From Peribacillus simplex (GTDB lineage Bacteria; Bacillota; Bacilli; Bacillales; DSM-1321): a stretch of DNA of 64,000 nt. Position 1 is the first letter of the stretch. Each line of letters begins with the position of its first letter. This document shows positions 1 through 9,609 of this stretch, one piece after another. The notes beneath the pieces are model-generated. The model saw only the letters and a list, made by a program, of their open reading frames with translations, made no database searches and was not told where the DNA came from. The stretch is from the NCBI RefSeq assembly GCF_900156045.1, contig NZ_FTMX01000003.1, positions 434,001 through 498,000 on the forward strand, written 5' to 3'. The position numbers and the translations under genes are program-made.

Positions 1-163
1 GTGAAGTCATTACCATGTCATCCAGCAATAGCATATTGCCCCACTCTTCCGTTTCAATCATATCAAGCTTTTGAAACTCAGTTTGCTCCGTATGTAAAGT
101 ACGATTCACTTTCATCGTAATACCAAAATTCTCTGTTTGTTTTTCAGTAAACCAAATGCTCAT
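1..163 (-). CDS. speE: Spermidine synthase SpeE, N-terminal part (cut by window edge)
   Basis: Only the first 54 codons lie in the window; the gene runs off the left edge. The N-terminus reads [20 protein letters not shown] and continues with [20 protein letters not shown] and [10 protein letters not shown], which I recognise as the start of Bacillus spermidine synthase. The enzyme transfers aminopropyl from decarboxylated SAM to putrescine in the cytosol. The ATG follows an AAAGGAG ribosome site. It is divergent from pbpG, as in B. subtilis, where speE and pbpG are also neighbours. The SAM-binding core is outside the window. Confidence 0.93.
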   Translation of the reverse strand, partial: MSIWFTEKQTENFGITMKVNRTLHTEQTEFQKLDMIETEEWGNMLLLDDMVMTS

Positions 164-370
164 TTATTAACGCTCCTTTTCCATTTCATATTGTCAGTCA
201 CCTTATAGGTTCCCCAAAATCGGTATAGTCATTAGCTAGAAAAATTATAGACGAATCTAGCAGAATTGCAAGATAAATTTCATAAATGCAGTTCTTATGT
301 TTAAAATTTTCTTTTTTTTCCATAATAGTAATAGATAATAGATTCTTACCTGATAAGAGAGGTGAAAGCA

Positions 371-2440
371 ATGGAATTGATTCCAAGCGAACGATTTAAA
401 AGGACAACTAAATATGTACGGGCCTTCATCATCCTTGCCACAATCGGGCTCACGATACTCTTTGTATTGCTTCTCTCTTTACTGATTTATGCAAAGATAT
501 TAGGTCCTCCCCCTTTGGTCGTGCCGCAGTCCACTCTCTATTATAGTGATGATGGAAATGTGATCGGTGAAACGGATAATGGCCAGAAACGTTATTGGGC
601 CGGAATGGAGTCGATTTCACCACAGCTCATCCAAGCGACTGTCGCCGTTGAGGATCGTCAATTTTATACTCATAATGGATTTGATATAAAGCGGATCGGC
701 GGTGCCATCCTTGCTGATATTAAGGCAATGTCCAAAGTCCAGGGTGCAAGCACCATCACCCAGCAGTATGCCAGGAACCTGTTTCTCGGGCATGACAAAA
801 CGTGGTCGCGTAAGTTTAATGAGGCCTTTTATACGATACGTTTAGAAATGAATTACTCCAAAAAGGAAATTCTAGAAGGCTATTTAAATACGATTTACTA
901 CGGCCACGGCGCATATGGAGCCCAAGCTGCAAGTCAATATTACTTTGGCAAGGATGCCAAGGATTTGACTCTTCCTGAAGCGAGCATGCTGGCCGGAATA
1001 CCAAAAGGGCCGTCAAACTATTCACCATTGGATAACTTTGAAAAAGCGAAATCAAGGCAGAAAGTTGTCCTGCAAGCCATGAAAAACAAAAACTACATTT
1101 CAGGAAAAAATATCGCGGAAGCATTGGGAACATCCCTTACATTAAAGGGCGAGCACGGAACGGTCACCAATAAGACCGCTCCATATTTCCAAGATGCCGT
1201 CAAACAAGCTTTAAAGTCCCAGCTTCATTTAGATGACCGGACGATCGAGCTCGGCGGGCTTAGGGTCTATACCACACTGGACGAAACCCAGCAGGATGCC
1301 GCCGAGGAGGTTCTTTCCAATACCATACCCAAGTCTTCAGGCATTCAAGCCTCGATCGTGGCAATGGATCCGGATACCGGGGAGGTCCGTGCGCTGGTCG
1401 GCGGCAAAGATTATTCCGAGTCGCCATTCAATCGAGCTACACAGGCTGTTCGCCAGCCTGGTTCAACCATGAAGCCATTGCTATACTATTCAGCGCTGGA
1501 GAACGGTTTCACACCGTCCACCACCTTAAAAAGCGAGACAACTACATTTTCTTTCGATGATGGTCACTCATCTTATACACCGCATAATTACAACCATCAA
1601 TATGCGGAAGGCGAAATCACGATGGCTCAGGCCATTGCTCTTTCAGATAATATCTTCGCCGTAAAAACGCACTTGTTCCTTGGGGAACAGACATTGGTCG
1701 ATACGGCGCATCGCTTCGGAATCACGGCAAAGATGGATGCGGTTCCTTCCCTGGCACTCGGTACGTCAGGTGTAAGGGCAATTGAAATGGTGAACGCATA
1801 CAGCATTCTGGCCAACGGCGGCAAGAAGGTTAAACCCGTGTTTATCAAAAAAGTTGAAAATCAAAAAGGTGAAGTGATTTTTGACGAAAATGAGAAACCG
1901 GAACAGATTTTGGATGAGGACAAGGCATTTGTCATGACCCAGATGCTTACAGGTGTTTTCGATGAAACCTTAAATGGCTATACGAAAGTCACCGGCAGCA
2001 CCATCAGTTCCCAGCTTACCCGCCCATATGCCGGCAAATCAGGCTCCACCCCGACGGATAGCTGGATGATCGGTTACACACCGGGGCTTGTTGCGGGAGT
2101 ATGGACTGGATATGATCAAGGCAAAAAGATCGAAATCCCTGCTGAAAAAGGCTATGCCAAGAAAATCTGGGCTTCCTATATGGAGAAGGGACTGCAAGGG
2201 AAACCGGCAAAATCGTTTAAGGAAACCAAAAACGTAATCGGGGTGAACGTGAATCCCGTTAGCGGAAAATTGGCCACAAAGGATTGTCCTGTCTCAAGAT
2301 TGACTTATTATGTTAAAGGAACCGAACCTGTCGAATACTGTGCCGAGCACTTTAAGGGTGAGGATCCGAAACATAACCCAAAAGAAGAAGAACATAAAAA
2401 GGCCCCGTGGTACAAAAAAGTCTTAAAACCTTGGGGATAA
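371..2440 (+). CDS. pbpG: Class A penicillin-binding protein (PbpG/PBP2d type)
   Basis: A bifunctional peptidoglycan glycosyltransferase/transpeptidase of 689 residues, almost exactly the size of B. subtilis PbpG. A membrane anchor lies at about residues 20-45. The glycosyltransferase domain follows, with the EDRQFYTHNGFD and GASTITQQYARN motifs. The transpeptidase domain has STMK (catalytic Ser365), SDN, and KSGS near residue 556 as the KTG-type box. I chose the ATG at 371 because AGAGGTG sits upstream at good spacing; an in-frame GTG at 362 overlaps that site. In B. subtilis PbpG acts with PbpF in spore germ-cell-wall synthesis. A strong terminator follows directly. Confidence 0.93.
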   Translation: MELIPSERFKRTTKYVRAFIILATIGLTILFVLLLSLLIYAKILGPPPLVVPQSTLYYSDDGNVIGETDNGQKRYWAGMESISPQLIQATVAVEDRQFYTHNGFDIKRIGGAILADIKAMSKVQGASTITQQYARNLFLGHDKTWSRKFNEAFYTIRLEMNYSKKEILEGYLNTIYYGHGAYGAQAASQYYFGKDAKDLTLPEASMLAGIPKGPSNYSPLDNFEKAKSRQKVVLQAMKNKNYISGKNIAEALGTSLTLKGEHGTVTNKTAPYFQDAVKQALKSQLHLDDRTIELGGLRVYTTLDETQQDAAEEVLSNTIPKSSGIQASIVAMDPDTGEVRALVGGKDYSESPFNRATQAVRQPGSTMKPLLYYSALENGFTPSTTLKSETTTFSFDDGHSSYTPHNYNHQYAEGEITMAQAIALSDNIFAVKTHLFLGEQTLVDTAHRFGITAKMDAVPSLALGTSGVRAIEMVNAYSILANGGKKVKPVFIKKVENQKGEVIFDENEKPEQILDEDKAFVMTQMLTGVFDETLNGYTKVTGSTISSQLTRPYAGKSGSTPTDSWMIGYTPGLVAGVWTGYDQGKKIEIPAEKGYAKKIWASYMEKGLQGKPAKSFKETKNVIGVNVNPVSGKLATKDCPVSRLTYYVKGTEPVEYCAEHFKGEDPKHNPKEEEHKKAPWYKKVLKPWG

Positions 2441-2442
2441 CG

Positions 2443-2480
2443 AAAAACCCCCGAAGCCGGCAACGGCTTCGGGGGTTTTT
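2443..2480 (+). terminator. Rho-independent terminator of pbpG
   Basis: A GC-rich stem (CCCCCGAAGCCG against CGGCTTCGGGGG) with a GCAA tetraloop is followed by TTTTT, three bases after the pbpG stop. The A run on the left arm means it could also stop minus-strand transcription. Confidence 0.93.
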
Positions 2481-2589
2481 CTGTCCTAGTTCCACAGTGA
2501 CTAAACTGCTGTCTTTAAGTTTACTGATTTTATCGCTTTCCTACAAGTGCATTTTTCACTAAACTTAACATTTCATCCATTAACGAGAC

Positions 2590-3099
2590 TCAAACCGTCA
2601 ATGACTCCTTCAGCTGATCTGAAGAGCGCTCCCACATTCCTGCATCATGATTTTTCAGGAAGTCTGCAAGCACACGCTTTGATTTATCGTCCATGTCCTC
2701 GACGATGATTTTTCGTTTCAGCGATTTATCCATTCTGTTGACATGTTCCGGAAGCGATTTGTAACCGCGTCTAATTGACCTGTCGACCATCATTTCACAT
2801 GCTGTCACACCTGCATAGTGCGGACCGTTTTGTGTGGCTTCAATGGTCACCCAAACAAGCCAGTAAGGTTTGGCATTCGGGACTTCCTCTTTAGTCTTTA
2901 AAAACTTGATCCCTTTCTCCACTGCACTCCTTGCATGCATCGCGCCGATATCGACCTCTGCTTCACCTGCATCCACATCGATGATGACCGGAGAAATATT
3001 ATCGAGCGTTAAAACCCCTGCTCCATATCCGCCATGACCTTCTGTAGGGTCGTTTTTTATAATGTTGAAGCCTACCTTTTTCTTTGGTTGTTCTTCCAT
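2590..3099 (-). CDS. ywhD: YwhD family protein
   Basis: A 169-residue cytosolic protein matching the YwhD family by sequence, size and position between pbpG and ywhC. No biochemical role is known to me. No signal peptide or membrane segment is visible. The sequence starts MEEQPKKKVGFNIIKNDPTE and contains acidic and glycine-rich stretches (GHGGYGAGVLTLDN, DVDAGEAEVDIGAMHARSAVE). The ATG follows an AAGGGGGA ribosome site. Only 34 bases separate it from ywhC, so the two could share a transcript, though ywhC lies upstream on this strand and each has its own ribosome site. Confidence 0.9.
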   Translation of the reverse strand: MEEQPKKKVGFNIIKNDPTEGHGGYGAGVLTLDNISPVIIDVDAGEAEVDIGAMHARSAVEKGIKFLKTKEEVPNAKPYWLVWVTIEATQNGPHYAGVTACEMMVDRSIRRGYKSLPEHVNRMDKSLKRKIIVEDMDDKSKRVLADFLKNHDAGMWERSSDQLKESLTV

Positions 3100-3133
3100 G
3101 TTTATATCCCCCTTTATCGTTTGTCATTCCTTA

Positions 3134-3814
3134 TTATTGGTTAAAAAACAAAAGTGAAAAAAATTGACTCAAGATGCCTCCCACAAATTTAATGCCAGTA
3201 TCCAAAATCGGTCTGATTGTATAATCGCCCAGCGGTGTGATTATCAGAATCAAGAAAATCAGGGAGCCGTATTGTTCATACTGTGTCATTTTTGCCCGCA
3301 AGTCCGCTGAAACAAGATCCTGTACGATCCTATAACCATCGAGCGGCGGCAGTGGTATCAGATTAAATACAAATAAAAGGACATTTAAATTTATTAGTAT
3401 ATTTACGAAGGGCTCGACGAAAAACGGTAAATCAGGTCCGACGCCTGCTGCAACCAATCCGTAAAAAATTAAAAACCCCAAAATTGCAACAATCAAATTA
3501 CTGAACGGACCGGCAAAAGAGACGAGCACTCCTGCCAATTTTGGATTCTTGAAATGAAAACGATTAACCGGTACAGGTCTCGCCCAACCGAATCCGGCTA
3601 TTAATATCAACAATGTCCCGATCGGATCCAAATGAGAAATCGGATTCAACGTGACTCTTCCTTCATTCTTCGCAGTCGGGTCACCGAACTTATAGGCCAC
3701 ATAAGCATGGGAAAATTCATGAACCGTAAATGCGATTAACAGTGACACAATGACATACGGAAGTTCTTCCAAGCTATAATGCAAAAACTGTCCTATTTGA
3801 TCAATGAATTCCAT
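3134..3814 (-). CDS. ywhC: Site-2 protease family zinc metalloprotease YwhC
   Basis: An intramembrane metalloprotease of family M50, 226 residues. The HEFSH motif (His32, Glu33, His36) supplies two zinc ligands and the catalytic glutamate. PLPPLDG, with Asp159, supplies the third ligand. Several hydrophobic segments surround both motifs, so the active site lies in the membrane. The enzyme lacks the PDZ and CBS domains of RseP and SpoIVFB types and is of the short YwhC class. Its substrate is unknown. The ATG follows GGGGGAG. Synteny with ywhD and ywhB agrees with B. subtilis. Confidence 0.92.
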   Translation of the reverse strand: MEFIDQIGQFLHYSLEELPYVIVSLLIAFTVHEFSHAYVAYKFGDPTAKNEGRVTLNPISHLDPIGTLLILIAGFGWARPVPVNRFHFKNPKLAGVLVSFAGPFSNLIVAILGFLIFYGLVAAGVGPDLPFFVEPFVNILINLNVLLFVFNLIPLPPLDGYRIVQDLVSADLRAKMTQYEQYGSLIFLILIITPLGDYTIRPILDTGIKFVGGILSQFFSLLFFNQ

Positions 3815-3953
3815 CTATAGCTTCTCCCCCATTGTTTATTACCGTTAGTATACATCAAAAGTCCAAGAAGTGAAAAAACTCTGACTTCCGTGTCTTGCAA
3901 TTCTTTTTCCATTGTGAAACACTACAAGATAAGAGAGGAAGGGGGGAAAAGAG

Positions 3954-4139
3954 ATGCCATATGTAACAGTCAAAATGCTTGAAGGCCGTACAGACGAACA
4001 AAAAAAGGCTTTAGTCGAAAAGGTGACTGCAGCCGTTACGGAAACAACTGGAGCACCAGCTGAAGCCGTGACGATTTTCATTGAAGAAATGTCAAAAAAT
4101 CATTTAGCAGTAGCCGGTGTCCGTAAAAGCGATTTATAA
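3954..4139 (+). CDS. ywhB: 4-oxalocrotonate tautomerase family protein YwhB
   Basis: A 61-residue tautomerase. After removal of Met the N-terminal proline (MPYVTVKMLEG) would be the catalytic base, as in the 4-OT family. The rest is the single beta-alpha-beta unit typical of 62-residue hexameric 4-OT proteins. It converts 2-hydroxymuconate-type enols to ketones in vitro; the natural substrate in Bacillus is unclear. A GGAAGGGGGG-type ribosome site precedes the ATG. The gene is transcribed opposite to ywhC and ywgA, and its terminator is shared with ywgA. Confidence 0.93.
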   Translation: MPYVTVKMLEGRTDEQKKALVEKVTAAVTETTGAPAEAVTIFIEEMSKNHLAVAGVRKSDL

Positions 4140-4156
4140 GCTTTACATAATGGGGA

Positions 4157-4187
4157 AAAGCTAAGCCATCAATTCGGCTTAGCTTTT
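4157..4187. terminator. Bidirectional terminator between ywhB and ywgA
   Basis: AAAAGCTAAGCC pairs with GGCTTAGCTTTT around an 8-base loop, giving a stem flanked by A and T runs on both sides. It ends ywhB and overlaps the last codons of the convergent ywgA. Confidence 0.85.
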
Positions 4188-4678
4188 GTTTTTAACTGCT
4201 CAATATATTCATATGCCTCATCAATTTCTTCAAGCGTATATTTTTGTTTGCTTTTCAGCGTGAAAATTTTCTCGGTGACTTCCTCTTTTTCAAGCGTGTC
4301 GAAGTATAACACCGTTGAAACCAGCTCCAAAAACCGGGCATTCTGTTCGTTCATATCCAATAAGCATGCCTCAAGTGCCGGCATCTCCACTTCCTGTATG
4401 GATAGGAAATCCTGGCCGGCATCCGTTATCGAATAACAATATTGATAATAGCCTGCTTTTTTTTCCCTCACTTCATTCAAGTAACCCATTTCGCAGAGCT
4501 CTTCAATCCGTAAGGTCAACTCCTCCGAATACGGTCCGTAAAAGTGAAATTGAAACTTTTCATGAAATGGGAAGGAAAGCTTCTTCGCGATATAAACGAT
4601 TTTTTGCAACTTTTTCCGACCCGAAATTTCACCTGCAGTAGAAATTGCATTGATAATGTTTGCATGATCCTTAAACAA
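4169..4678 (-). CDS. ywgA: YwgA family protein
   Basis: A 169-residue protein of the YwgA family, of unknown function. It is related to small winged-helix-like proteins that pair with antitoxin or phage-type regulators, but I cannot assign a role. The conserved start GEISGRKKLQKIVYIAKKL and the FQFHFYGPYSEELTLRIEEL segment match the B. subtilis protein. The start is a TTG behind AGGAG with 9-base spacing. The gene lies 32 bases downstream of ywfO on the same strand and is probably cotranscribed with it. Confidence 0.88.
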   Translation of the reverse strand: MFKDHANIINAISTAGEISGRKKLQKIVYIAKKLSFPFHEKFQFHFYGPYSEELTLRIEELCEMGYLNEVREKKAGYYQYCYSITDAGQDFLSIQEVEMPALEACLLDMNEQNARFLELVSTVLYFDTLEKEEVTEKIFTLKSKQKYTLEEIDEAYEYIEQLKTKAKPN

Positions 4679-4710
4679 GGCTCGTCACTCCTCACCAAAA
4701 ATGTACCACT

Positions 4711-6018
4711 TTAATCCGCTAGCTCCAAAAGCTTACGAATCTGTTTTTTTATATTTTTCTTCGTAGATTCATCACGCAATAAATCTGCTGGATAATACAA
4801 CTTATGATCCGTTCTTCTTTTCCCTGAAATTGCATCGACAATTTCGGATTCACGTGATAATTCACGAATTTCGCCATTATTTTTCAGCAAGTGAATCGGC
4901 AGTCTCTCCTCTTCCTCACCTGGCCGGTAAAAATCATACGGCAGATCTGATGAAGAATCGACGACAAGATAATAATCCGGATCGATGCCTGCCCTCTTGA
5001 ATAGCGTCCTTAATTCCATCAACCTGTTCATTTGACTGTTCGATGGATGGAATTCCACATATTTAAATAGTTTACGGTTAACGAAGCGAGTGCATAAATC
5101 TTTTAAAATCGCATCGTTCTCCTCTTCCCATGCTTCAAAATAATAGAGCATCACCGCTTCATCCATTTTCAAGTAGTCCGTTAAAGTCACTTCTCCCTTG
5201 AACAATGAATAAAAATGGTGCGGTTCTTGAGCAAACTCATAACCTGATTCATATAAATGCTTCGCCCTATGCAGAATCTTGGTAAGTATGACCTCCGCAC
5301 TTCTCGTAACTGGATGGAAATAAACCTGCCAGTACATTTGGTAGCGACTCATGATGTAATCCTCAACCGCATGCATCCCGCTTTGTTTTATGACGGCATG
5401 TTCTTCCCTTGGCCTCATTACACGCAAAAGCCTTTCCATATCGAAATGTCCATAACTAACGCCAGTGAAGTAAGCATCACGCTGTAAATAATCCATTCTA
5501 TCAGCATCGATCTGACTTGAAATCAGGCTGACTACTAATTTGCCTTTATAGGTTTTCGCTATGACTTCTGCCACTTTTTTAGGAAAATCACGTCCAACTC
5601 TAAGGAGGATCTTATTCACTTCCGTATCGCCGAGGATTATTTGCCGCGTGAATTGCTCATGATCCAGGTCAAACACTTTTTCAAAAGAATGAGAGAAAGG
5701 ACCATGACCCAAATCATGCAGCAGTGCTGCGCACAAGGATAGTAACCGTTCCTCAGGTTTCCATTCCGGTCTGCCTTCGAAAACATCATCCACGATTCTC
5801 CGGACAATCTCATATACTCCAAGCGAGTGGCTAAGACGACTATGTTCCGCACCATGAAAGGTCAAATAAGTCGTTCCCAGCTGTTTGATCCTTCTAAGAC
5901 GCTGGAATTCCTTCGTCCCTATTAAATCCCATATAACCCGGTCACGAACATGTATATATCGGTGCACCGGGTCCTTGAATACCTTTTCTTCTTGTAATTT
6001 TTCGCCGGAATATTCCAT
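4711..6018 (-). CDS. ywfO: HD-domain phosphohydrolase YwfO
   Basis: A 435-residue HD-superfamily protein. Metal ligands are visible as His64 (EHSRLSHSLG), the His101-Asp102 pair (LLHDLGHGPFSHSFE) and a downstream Asp in SSQIDADRMDYLQRDA. This layout is that of dNTP triphosphohydrolases and the YwfO/EF1143 group. The likely reaction is hydrolysis of dNTP to deoxynucleoside and tripolyphosphate, but the substrate is inferred from the family. The ATG follows AGAGGG. It is followed closely by ywgA, as in B. subtilis. Confidence 0.92.
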   Translation of the reverse strand: MEYSGEKLQEEKVFKDPVHRYIHVRDRVIWDLIGTKEFQRLRRIKQLGTTYLTFHGAEHSRLSHSLGVYEIVRRIVDDVFEGRPEWKPEERLLSLCAALLHDLGHGPFSHSFEKVFDLDHEQFTRQIILGDTEVNKILLRVGRDFPKKVAEVIAKTYKGKLVVSLISSQIDADRMDYLQRDAYFTGVSYGHFDMERLLRVMRPREEHAVIKQSGMHAVEDYIMSRYQMYWQVYFHPVTRSAEVILTKILHRAKHLYESGYEFAQEPHHFYSLFKGEVTLTDYLKMDEAVMLYYFEAWEEENDAILKDLCTRFVNRKLFKYVEFHPSNSQMNRLMELRTLFKRAGIDPDYYLVVDSSSDLPYDFYRPGEEEERLPIHLLKNNGEIRELSRESEIVDAISGKRRTDHKLYYPADLLRDESTKKNIKKQIRKLLELAD

Positions 6019-6254
6019 GAACTACCCTCTTTTTCATAATCTCGATGCACTCATTATAGCGTGTTTTGACAAAAACCCCTAACATCCACCTTGCTAGCAA
6101 GAGAGGTCCTTTTGTAAGAAAACGGAAGTTTCAGTCTGGTTTTGTCTTGAAAATAAGAAAATAAAAAATCACCGCAGTGTGTTGAATCTGGGTGATGATC
6201 ACTTGTTCCATTTATCATAAGCAAACAATCCACTCTACCTATATATCATGGATC

Positions 6255-6476
6255 CTACTTTAGTTTTTTATTGATTTTATCTAGTAACTCGTCTTCTGTC
6301 GGTGCAGCAACTGGACGGTTATTGACAAAGGCAAAAGACTTCTTTCTGCCAGGACCGCAATAGGATTGACAGCCCACTTCAATTTTCGCGTCGGGATCAA
6401 GCTTTTCAAGACGCGGGATCAATGTTTTAATGTTTACCGCCAAGCAGTCATCGCACACTCTGAATTCATTGGACAT
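6255..6476 (-). CDS. DUF1450 (YuzB-like) cysteine-rich small protein
   Basis: A 73-residue protein with the pattern CxxC near the N-terminus (VCDDCLAVN) and a later [11 protein letters not shown], followed by [21 protein letters not shown]. This matches the DUF1450/YuzB family, thought to bind metal or an iron-sulphur cluster through its cysteines. Function is unknown. An AAGGATGG-type ribosome site precedes the ATG. It stands alone between the ywfO and rsfA units. The 236 bases between it and ywfO hold no gene that I can see. Confidence 0.82.
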   Translation of the reverse strand: MSNEFRVCDDCLAVNIKTLIPRLEKLDPDAKIEVGCQSYCGPGRKKSFAFVNNRPVAAPTEDELLDKINKKLK

Positions 6477-6651
6477 CCTCCGGTCACCATCCTTTCCATG
6501 ACAAACTATTTTTCATCCATTTATATGACTAAAGGGTATTTTACCGCTTCTACTTATGAATATCAAGAGGGCTTGATCATGTGAAAAGGAATGGGCAGCC
6601 GCTGTAAAAGGATGTAATTAAGCAAAAAACTAGTATCCTTTTAACCTTTTT

Positions 6652-6681
6652 GTATAAAAAATCCAGATTTTGTCCAAAATG
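6652..6681 (+). promoter_or_regulatory. Putative sigma-F/sigma-G promoter of rsfA
   Basis: GTATA at 6652-6656 is followed after 15 bases by GTCCAAAATG at 6672-6681. This fits the forespore consensus GYATA-N15-GGNNANANTR with one mismatch (second G). B. subtilis rsfA is expressed in the forespore, so the fit is biologically sensible. The assignment is by eye. Confidence 0.5.
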
Positions 6682-6766
6682 CTAGTAGAACACTCATAAA
6701 TCACTGCCACACGATATTTTATATAGTTATTTATTTTAAAAGTTACCAGAAAGGGAGTATGTAGAA

Positions 6767-7513
6767 ATGAAGGTTCGTCAAGACGCCTGGACAGAAGAAG
6801 ATGATTTGCTTTTGGCTGAAACGGTATTGCGCCATGTGCGGGAGGGCAGCACTCAGCTTAATGCTTTTGAAGAGGTAGGAGATAAGTTGAATCGCACCTC
6901 TGCAGCATGCGGATTCCGCTGGAATGCAGTTGTCCGCCATAATTATGATAAAGCGCTTTCCCTTGCCAAGAAACAGCGTAAGCAGCGGCAAAGGATCCTT
7001 GGAAAAGATCAAGGAGGGAAAAAACGGCTTCTTTATACACCGCCGTCCCCAATGATTTCCGACATAATGGTTCCCCATGTACAAGAAGAGGAACTAGAGT
7101 TGAAATCCGAAGTCGATACTACCAATTATGAAGCAGCAGAGGAATTCGTTGTGGCTGAAGCCCTCACTCCTAAGACACAGCAAACACCAGTGACTTTGGA
7201 AAAGGCCATGAGCCTTGATGCCGTCATCGCCTATTTGGAATCTATGAACGCCCGCATGCTTCAAGCTGAAGTATTAAAAACCGAAAATGAAAGATTGAAG
7301 CTTGAAATTAAAGGGCTGAAAAAGCGAAACGAAGATTTGGAGAATAAAATCAGCCACCTGGAACAAAACAGCGGCTTGATGCAGGAAGATTATGAAACTT
7401 TGATGAATATCATGAATCGAGCAAGAAAGCTGGTCTTGTTAGAGGAAGAGGAACGTCCGGCAACGAAGTTCAAGATGGACCGGAATGGCAATTTGGAAAA
7501 AATGGCCGAGTAA
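6767..7513 (+). CDS. rsfA: Prespore transcriptional regulator RsfA
   Basis: A 248-residue RsfA-family regulator. Residues 1-55 form a Myb/SANT-like DNA-binding fold with spaced tryptophans ([15 protein letters not shown] and [16 protein letters not shown]). A basic stretch follows, then an acidic linker, and residues 150-215 are a long coiled coil ([20 protein letters not shown]) for oligomerisation. RsfA fine-tunes sigma-F-dependent genes in the forespore of B. subtilis. The ATG at 6767 follows AAAGGGAG. A sigma-F-like promoter lies about 90 bases upstream and a terminator follows. Size and position agree with B. subtilis rsfA. Confidence 0.92.
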   Translation: MKVRQDAWTEEDDLLLAETVLRHVREGSTQLNAFEEVGDKLNRTSAACGFRWNAVVRHNYDKALSLAKKQRKQRQRILGKDQGGKKRLLYTPPSPMISDIMVPHVQEEELELKSEVDTTNYEAAEEFVVAEALTPKTQQTPVTLEKAMSLDAVIAYLESMNARMLQAEVLKTENERLKLEIKGLKKRNEDLENKISHLEQNSGLMQEDYETLMNIMNRARKLVLLEEEERPATKFKMDRNGNLEKMAE

Positions 7514-7582
7514 TAAGATAATGTGGGGTTCAGTTATAATAGATCAACCACATGCCAAAGGCCGTTTCACCCATGTTTATCT

Positions 7583-7612
7583 TAAAAAAGGGAGCCGACA
7601 AGGCTCTTTTTT
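7583..7612 (+). terminator. Terminator downstream of rsfA
   Basis: AAAAAAGGGAGCC and GGCTCTTTTTT form a stem around a GACAA loop with a T run on the plus strand. Confidence 0.85.
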
Positions 7613-7698
7613 CATTGTTTCAAGGATGAGGCAATAATATCTTCGCCTATCATACATGCATTTTACAGTTTCAGTGAATGCTAAAGTCGTATTAAATG

Positions 7699-7730
7699 AA
7701 AAAATCCGTTCCTGAATTACTGGAACGGCT
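7699..7730 (-). terminator. Terminator of lipL
   Basis: On the minus strand CCGTTCC pairs with GGAACGG around a 9-base loop and is followed by ATTTTTT, 10 bases after the lipL stop. Confidence 0.8.
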
Positions 7731-7739
7731 TCTTTCATA

Positions 7740-8588
7740 TCAATCCTTTAATGCATCGAATACTTTATCATTGCGTTCCACCACTCTTGTCAAGTATGCC
7801 TCATACATCGGCCATTCCTGAACGGAAAGAGTGTCTGAGAATATCCTTTCGCTATGTTCCTTCAATACATTCAGGAATCTGAACATAACGTCCTGAACAC
7901 TCAATTGCACGCCCAACAATTCCGTTAGGGACGCCATTACCGAAGGGACGATATCAGGATAAGCGAACTTGGTTTCTGCATTTCCTTTTGCTGCATCATA
8001 AAAACCCTTCACGAGACTGGCACGTTCAGCCCCGCTTCCATTGACACACAAATAGATTTGCACCGCTACGCCATTACGAATCCTGCGTTGGGATATACCG
8101 GCAAACTTTTGCCCATTTATACTTAAATCATAACTTCCAGGACAATAGGAACCGATGATTTCCCTTGCCTCCATCGTGACTGGGAAATCGGCAAACATCA
8201 ATTGGACAAGCTCCCACATCGCATCATATCCACGATTGATTTCGATTTTCTGCTCGTTTTCAGGAAAAATGAGCGACAAATTAAGGACACCTTCATCCAG
8301 CACGACTGCCAGCCCTCCGGAATTCCTAACGATGGCCTGAAAACCGTGTTCTTCTAAATGATCCAAACCCTTTTTAAGAAAAGGCAACTTCGTATCCTGT
8401 ATACCCATGACGATGGTTCGATGATGTACCCACGCCCTGGCTACGGCCGCTGATTTACCTGACCCTACGGAAGCGCAAAATGTATCATCCATCGCAAAGG
8501 ACTCCAGAGCTGGAAACTGAGGTCCAACGGAAGATTGATCAATGATCCTCCACTCTTGCTGCATTAATAATGAATCTGTTTCACTCAT
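7740..8588 (-). CDS. lipL: Octanoyl-[GcvH]:protein N-octanoyltransferase LipL
   Basis: A 282-residue lipoyl-pathway amidotransferase (281 in B. subtilis). It moves the octanoyl group from GcvH to the E2 subunits of 2-oxoacid dehydrogenases. The cofactor-transferase fold shows [21 protein letters not shown] as the lipoate-binding region and [19 protein letters not shown], where Cys149 corresponds to catalytic Cys150 of the B. subtilis enzyme. The ATG follows AGAGGGAG. It lies 34 bases after pta on the same strand, so the two may be cotranscribed, which links acyl metabolism with acetyl phosphate formation. Confidence 0.94.
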   Translation of the reverse strand: MSETDSLLMQQEWRIIDQSSVGPQFPALESFAMDDTFCASVGSGKSAAVARAWVHHRTIVMGIQDTKLPFLKKGLDHLEEHGFQAIVRNSGGLAVVLDEGVLNLSLIFPENEQKIEINRGYDAMWELVQLMFADFPVTMEAREIIGSYCPGSYDLSINGQKFAGISQRRIRNGVAVQIYLCVNGSGAERASLVKGFYDAAKGNAETKFAYPDIVPSVMASLTELLGVQLSVQDVMFRFLNVLKEHSERIFSDTLSVQEWPMYEAYLTRVVERNDKVFDALKD

Positions 8589-8622
8589 ACGAATCTCCCT
8601 CTACATTTAATCCTTAAACTGC

Positions 8623-9609
8623 TTATTGATACAGCGCCACAAATCCCTGTGCCGCTGTAATGACAGCCAGTTTATATACATCGTCTTCACTGCATCCCCT
8701 CGAAAGGTCATTCACCGGACGGTTCAGCCCTTGTAGGATCGGACCGACCGCTTCGAAACCACCCAAGCGCTGTACCATCTTATAGCTAATGTTCCCTGCT
8801 TCGAGACTTGGGAAAATAAAAACATTCGCATCCCCCTGAATAAGGGAATCCGGCGCTTTTTTTCTTGCCACCGAAGGAACGAAAGCCGCGTCAAACTGAA
8901 ATTCCCCATCAAGAATGACTTCAGGATCCATTTCTTTTGCCAAATCGACAGCATCAACCACTTTTAAGGTCTCGGGGGATGTTGCCGATCCCTTCGTCGA
9001 AAAGCTCAGCATAGCCACACGCGGTTCGATATCGAACATTCGTGCAGTCTTCGCACTTTCTATCGCAATTTCAGCCAGGTCTTGGGAATTGGGGTTTATA
9101 TTGATCGCACAATCCGCGAACACATATTTTTCTTCATTCCGGACCATGATGAATACTCCCGATGTTTTTTGGACGCCTGGCTTTGTTTTTATGATCCTTA
9201 AGGCGGGACGAACCGTATCGGCAGTCGAATGCGTTGCACCACTCACCATTCCATGGGCCAGTTTCATATGGACGAGCATGGTTCCAAAGTAGTTCTCATC
9301 CATTAAGATTTCACGTGCTTGTACATCGGTCGCTTTACCCTCACGGACCTTCACGAACGCTTCAACCATTTCATCTATCATGATATAATTCTTCGGATCA
9401 TATATTTCGATTGCATCAAGGGAGATTTTCATATCTTTTGCCTTCTCTTGAATCAACCCGATATCCCCGATCAATACCGGTGTCACCAGTTTAGCTTTGG
9501 CAAGCCTTGCTGCCGCCCCCAAAATCCGTTCATCCAGCCCTTCTGGAAAAACGATCCTTAAATTATGCCCCATGACTTTCGCTTCCAATATTTCAAATAA
9601 ATCACTCAT
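8623..9609 (-). CDS. pta: Phosphate acetyltransferase Pta (EutD type)
   Basis: A 328-residue phosphotransacetylase that interconverts acetyl-CoA and acetyl phosphate in overflow acetate metabolism. One PTA/PTB domain fills the whole protein, with no N-terminal DRTGG extension, as in Gram-positive Pta. Recognisable stretches are VFPEGLDERILGAAARLAKA, VSGATHSTADTVRPAL, ADCAININPNSQDLAEIA and the C-terminal GPILQGLNRPVNDLSRGCS. The ATG follows AAAGGAGGAAGAG. It is divergent from hemQ across 258 bases in which I see no gene. Confidence 0.95.
   Translation of the reverse strand: MSDLFEILEAKVMGHNLRIVFPEGLDERILGAAARLAKAKLVTPVLIGDIGLIQEKAKDMKISLDAIEIYDPKNYIMIDEMVEAFVKVREGKATDVQAREILMDENYFGTMLVHMKLAHGMVSGATHSTADTVRPALRIIKTKPGVQKTSGVFIMVRNEEKYVFADCAININPNSQDLAEIAIESAKTARMFDIEPRVAMLSFSTKGSATSPETLKVVDAVDLAKEMDPEVILDGEFQFDAAFVPSVARKKAPDSLIQGDANVFIFPSLEAGNISYKMVQRLGGFEAVGPILQGLNRPVNDLSRGCSEDDVYKLAVITAAQGFVALYQ

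Noticed and set aside
816..1133. Minus-strand open frame of 105 residues inside pbpG
   Set aside because: It is a shadow of pbpG with no ribosome site and no recognisable content.
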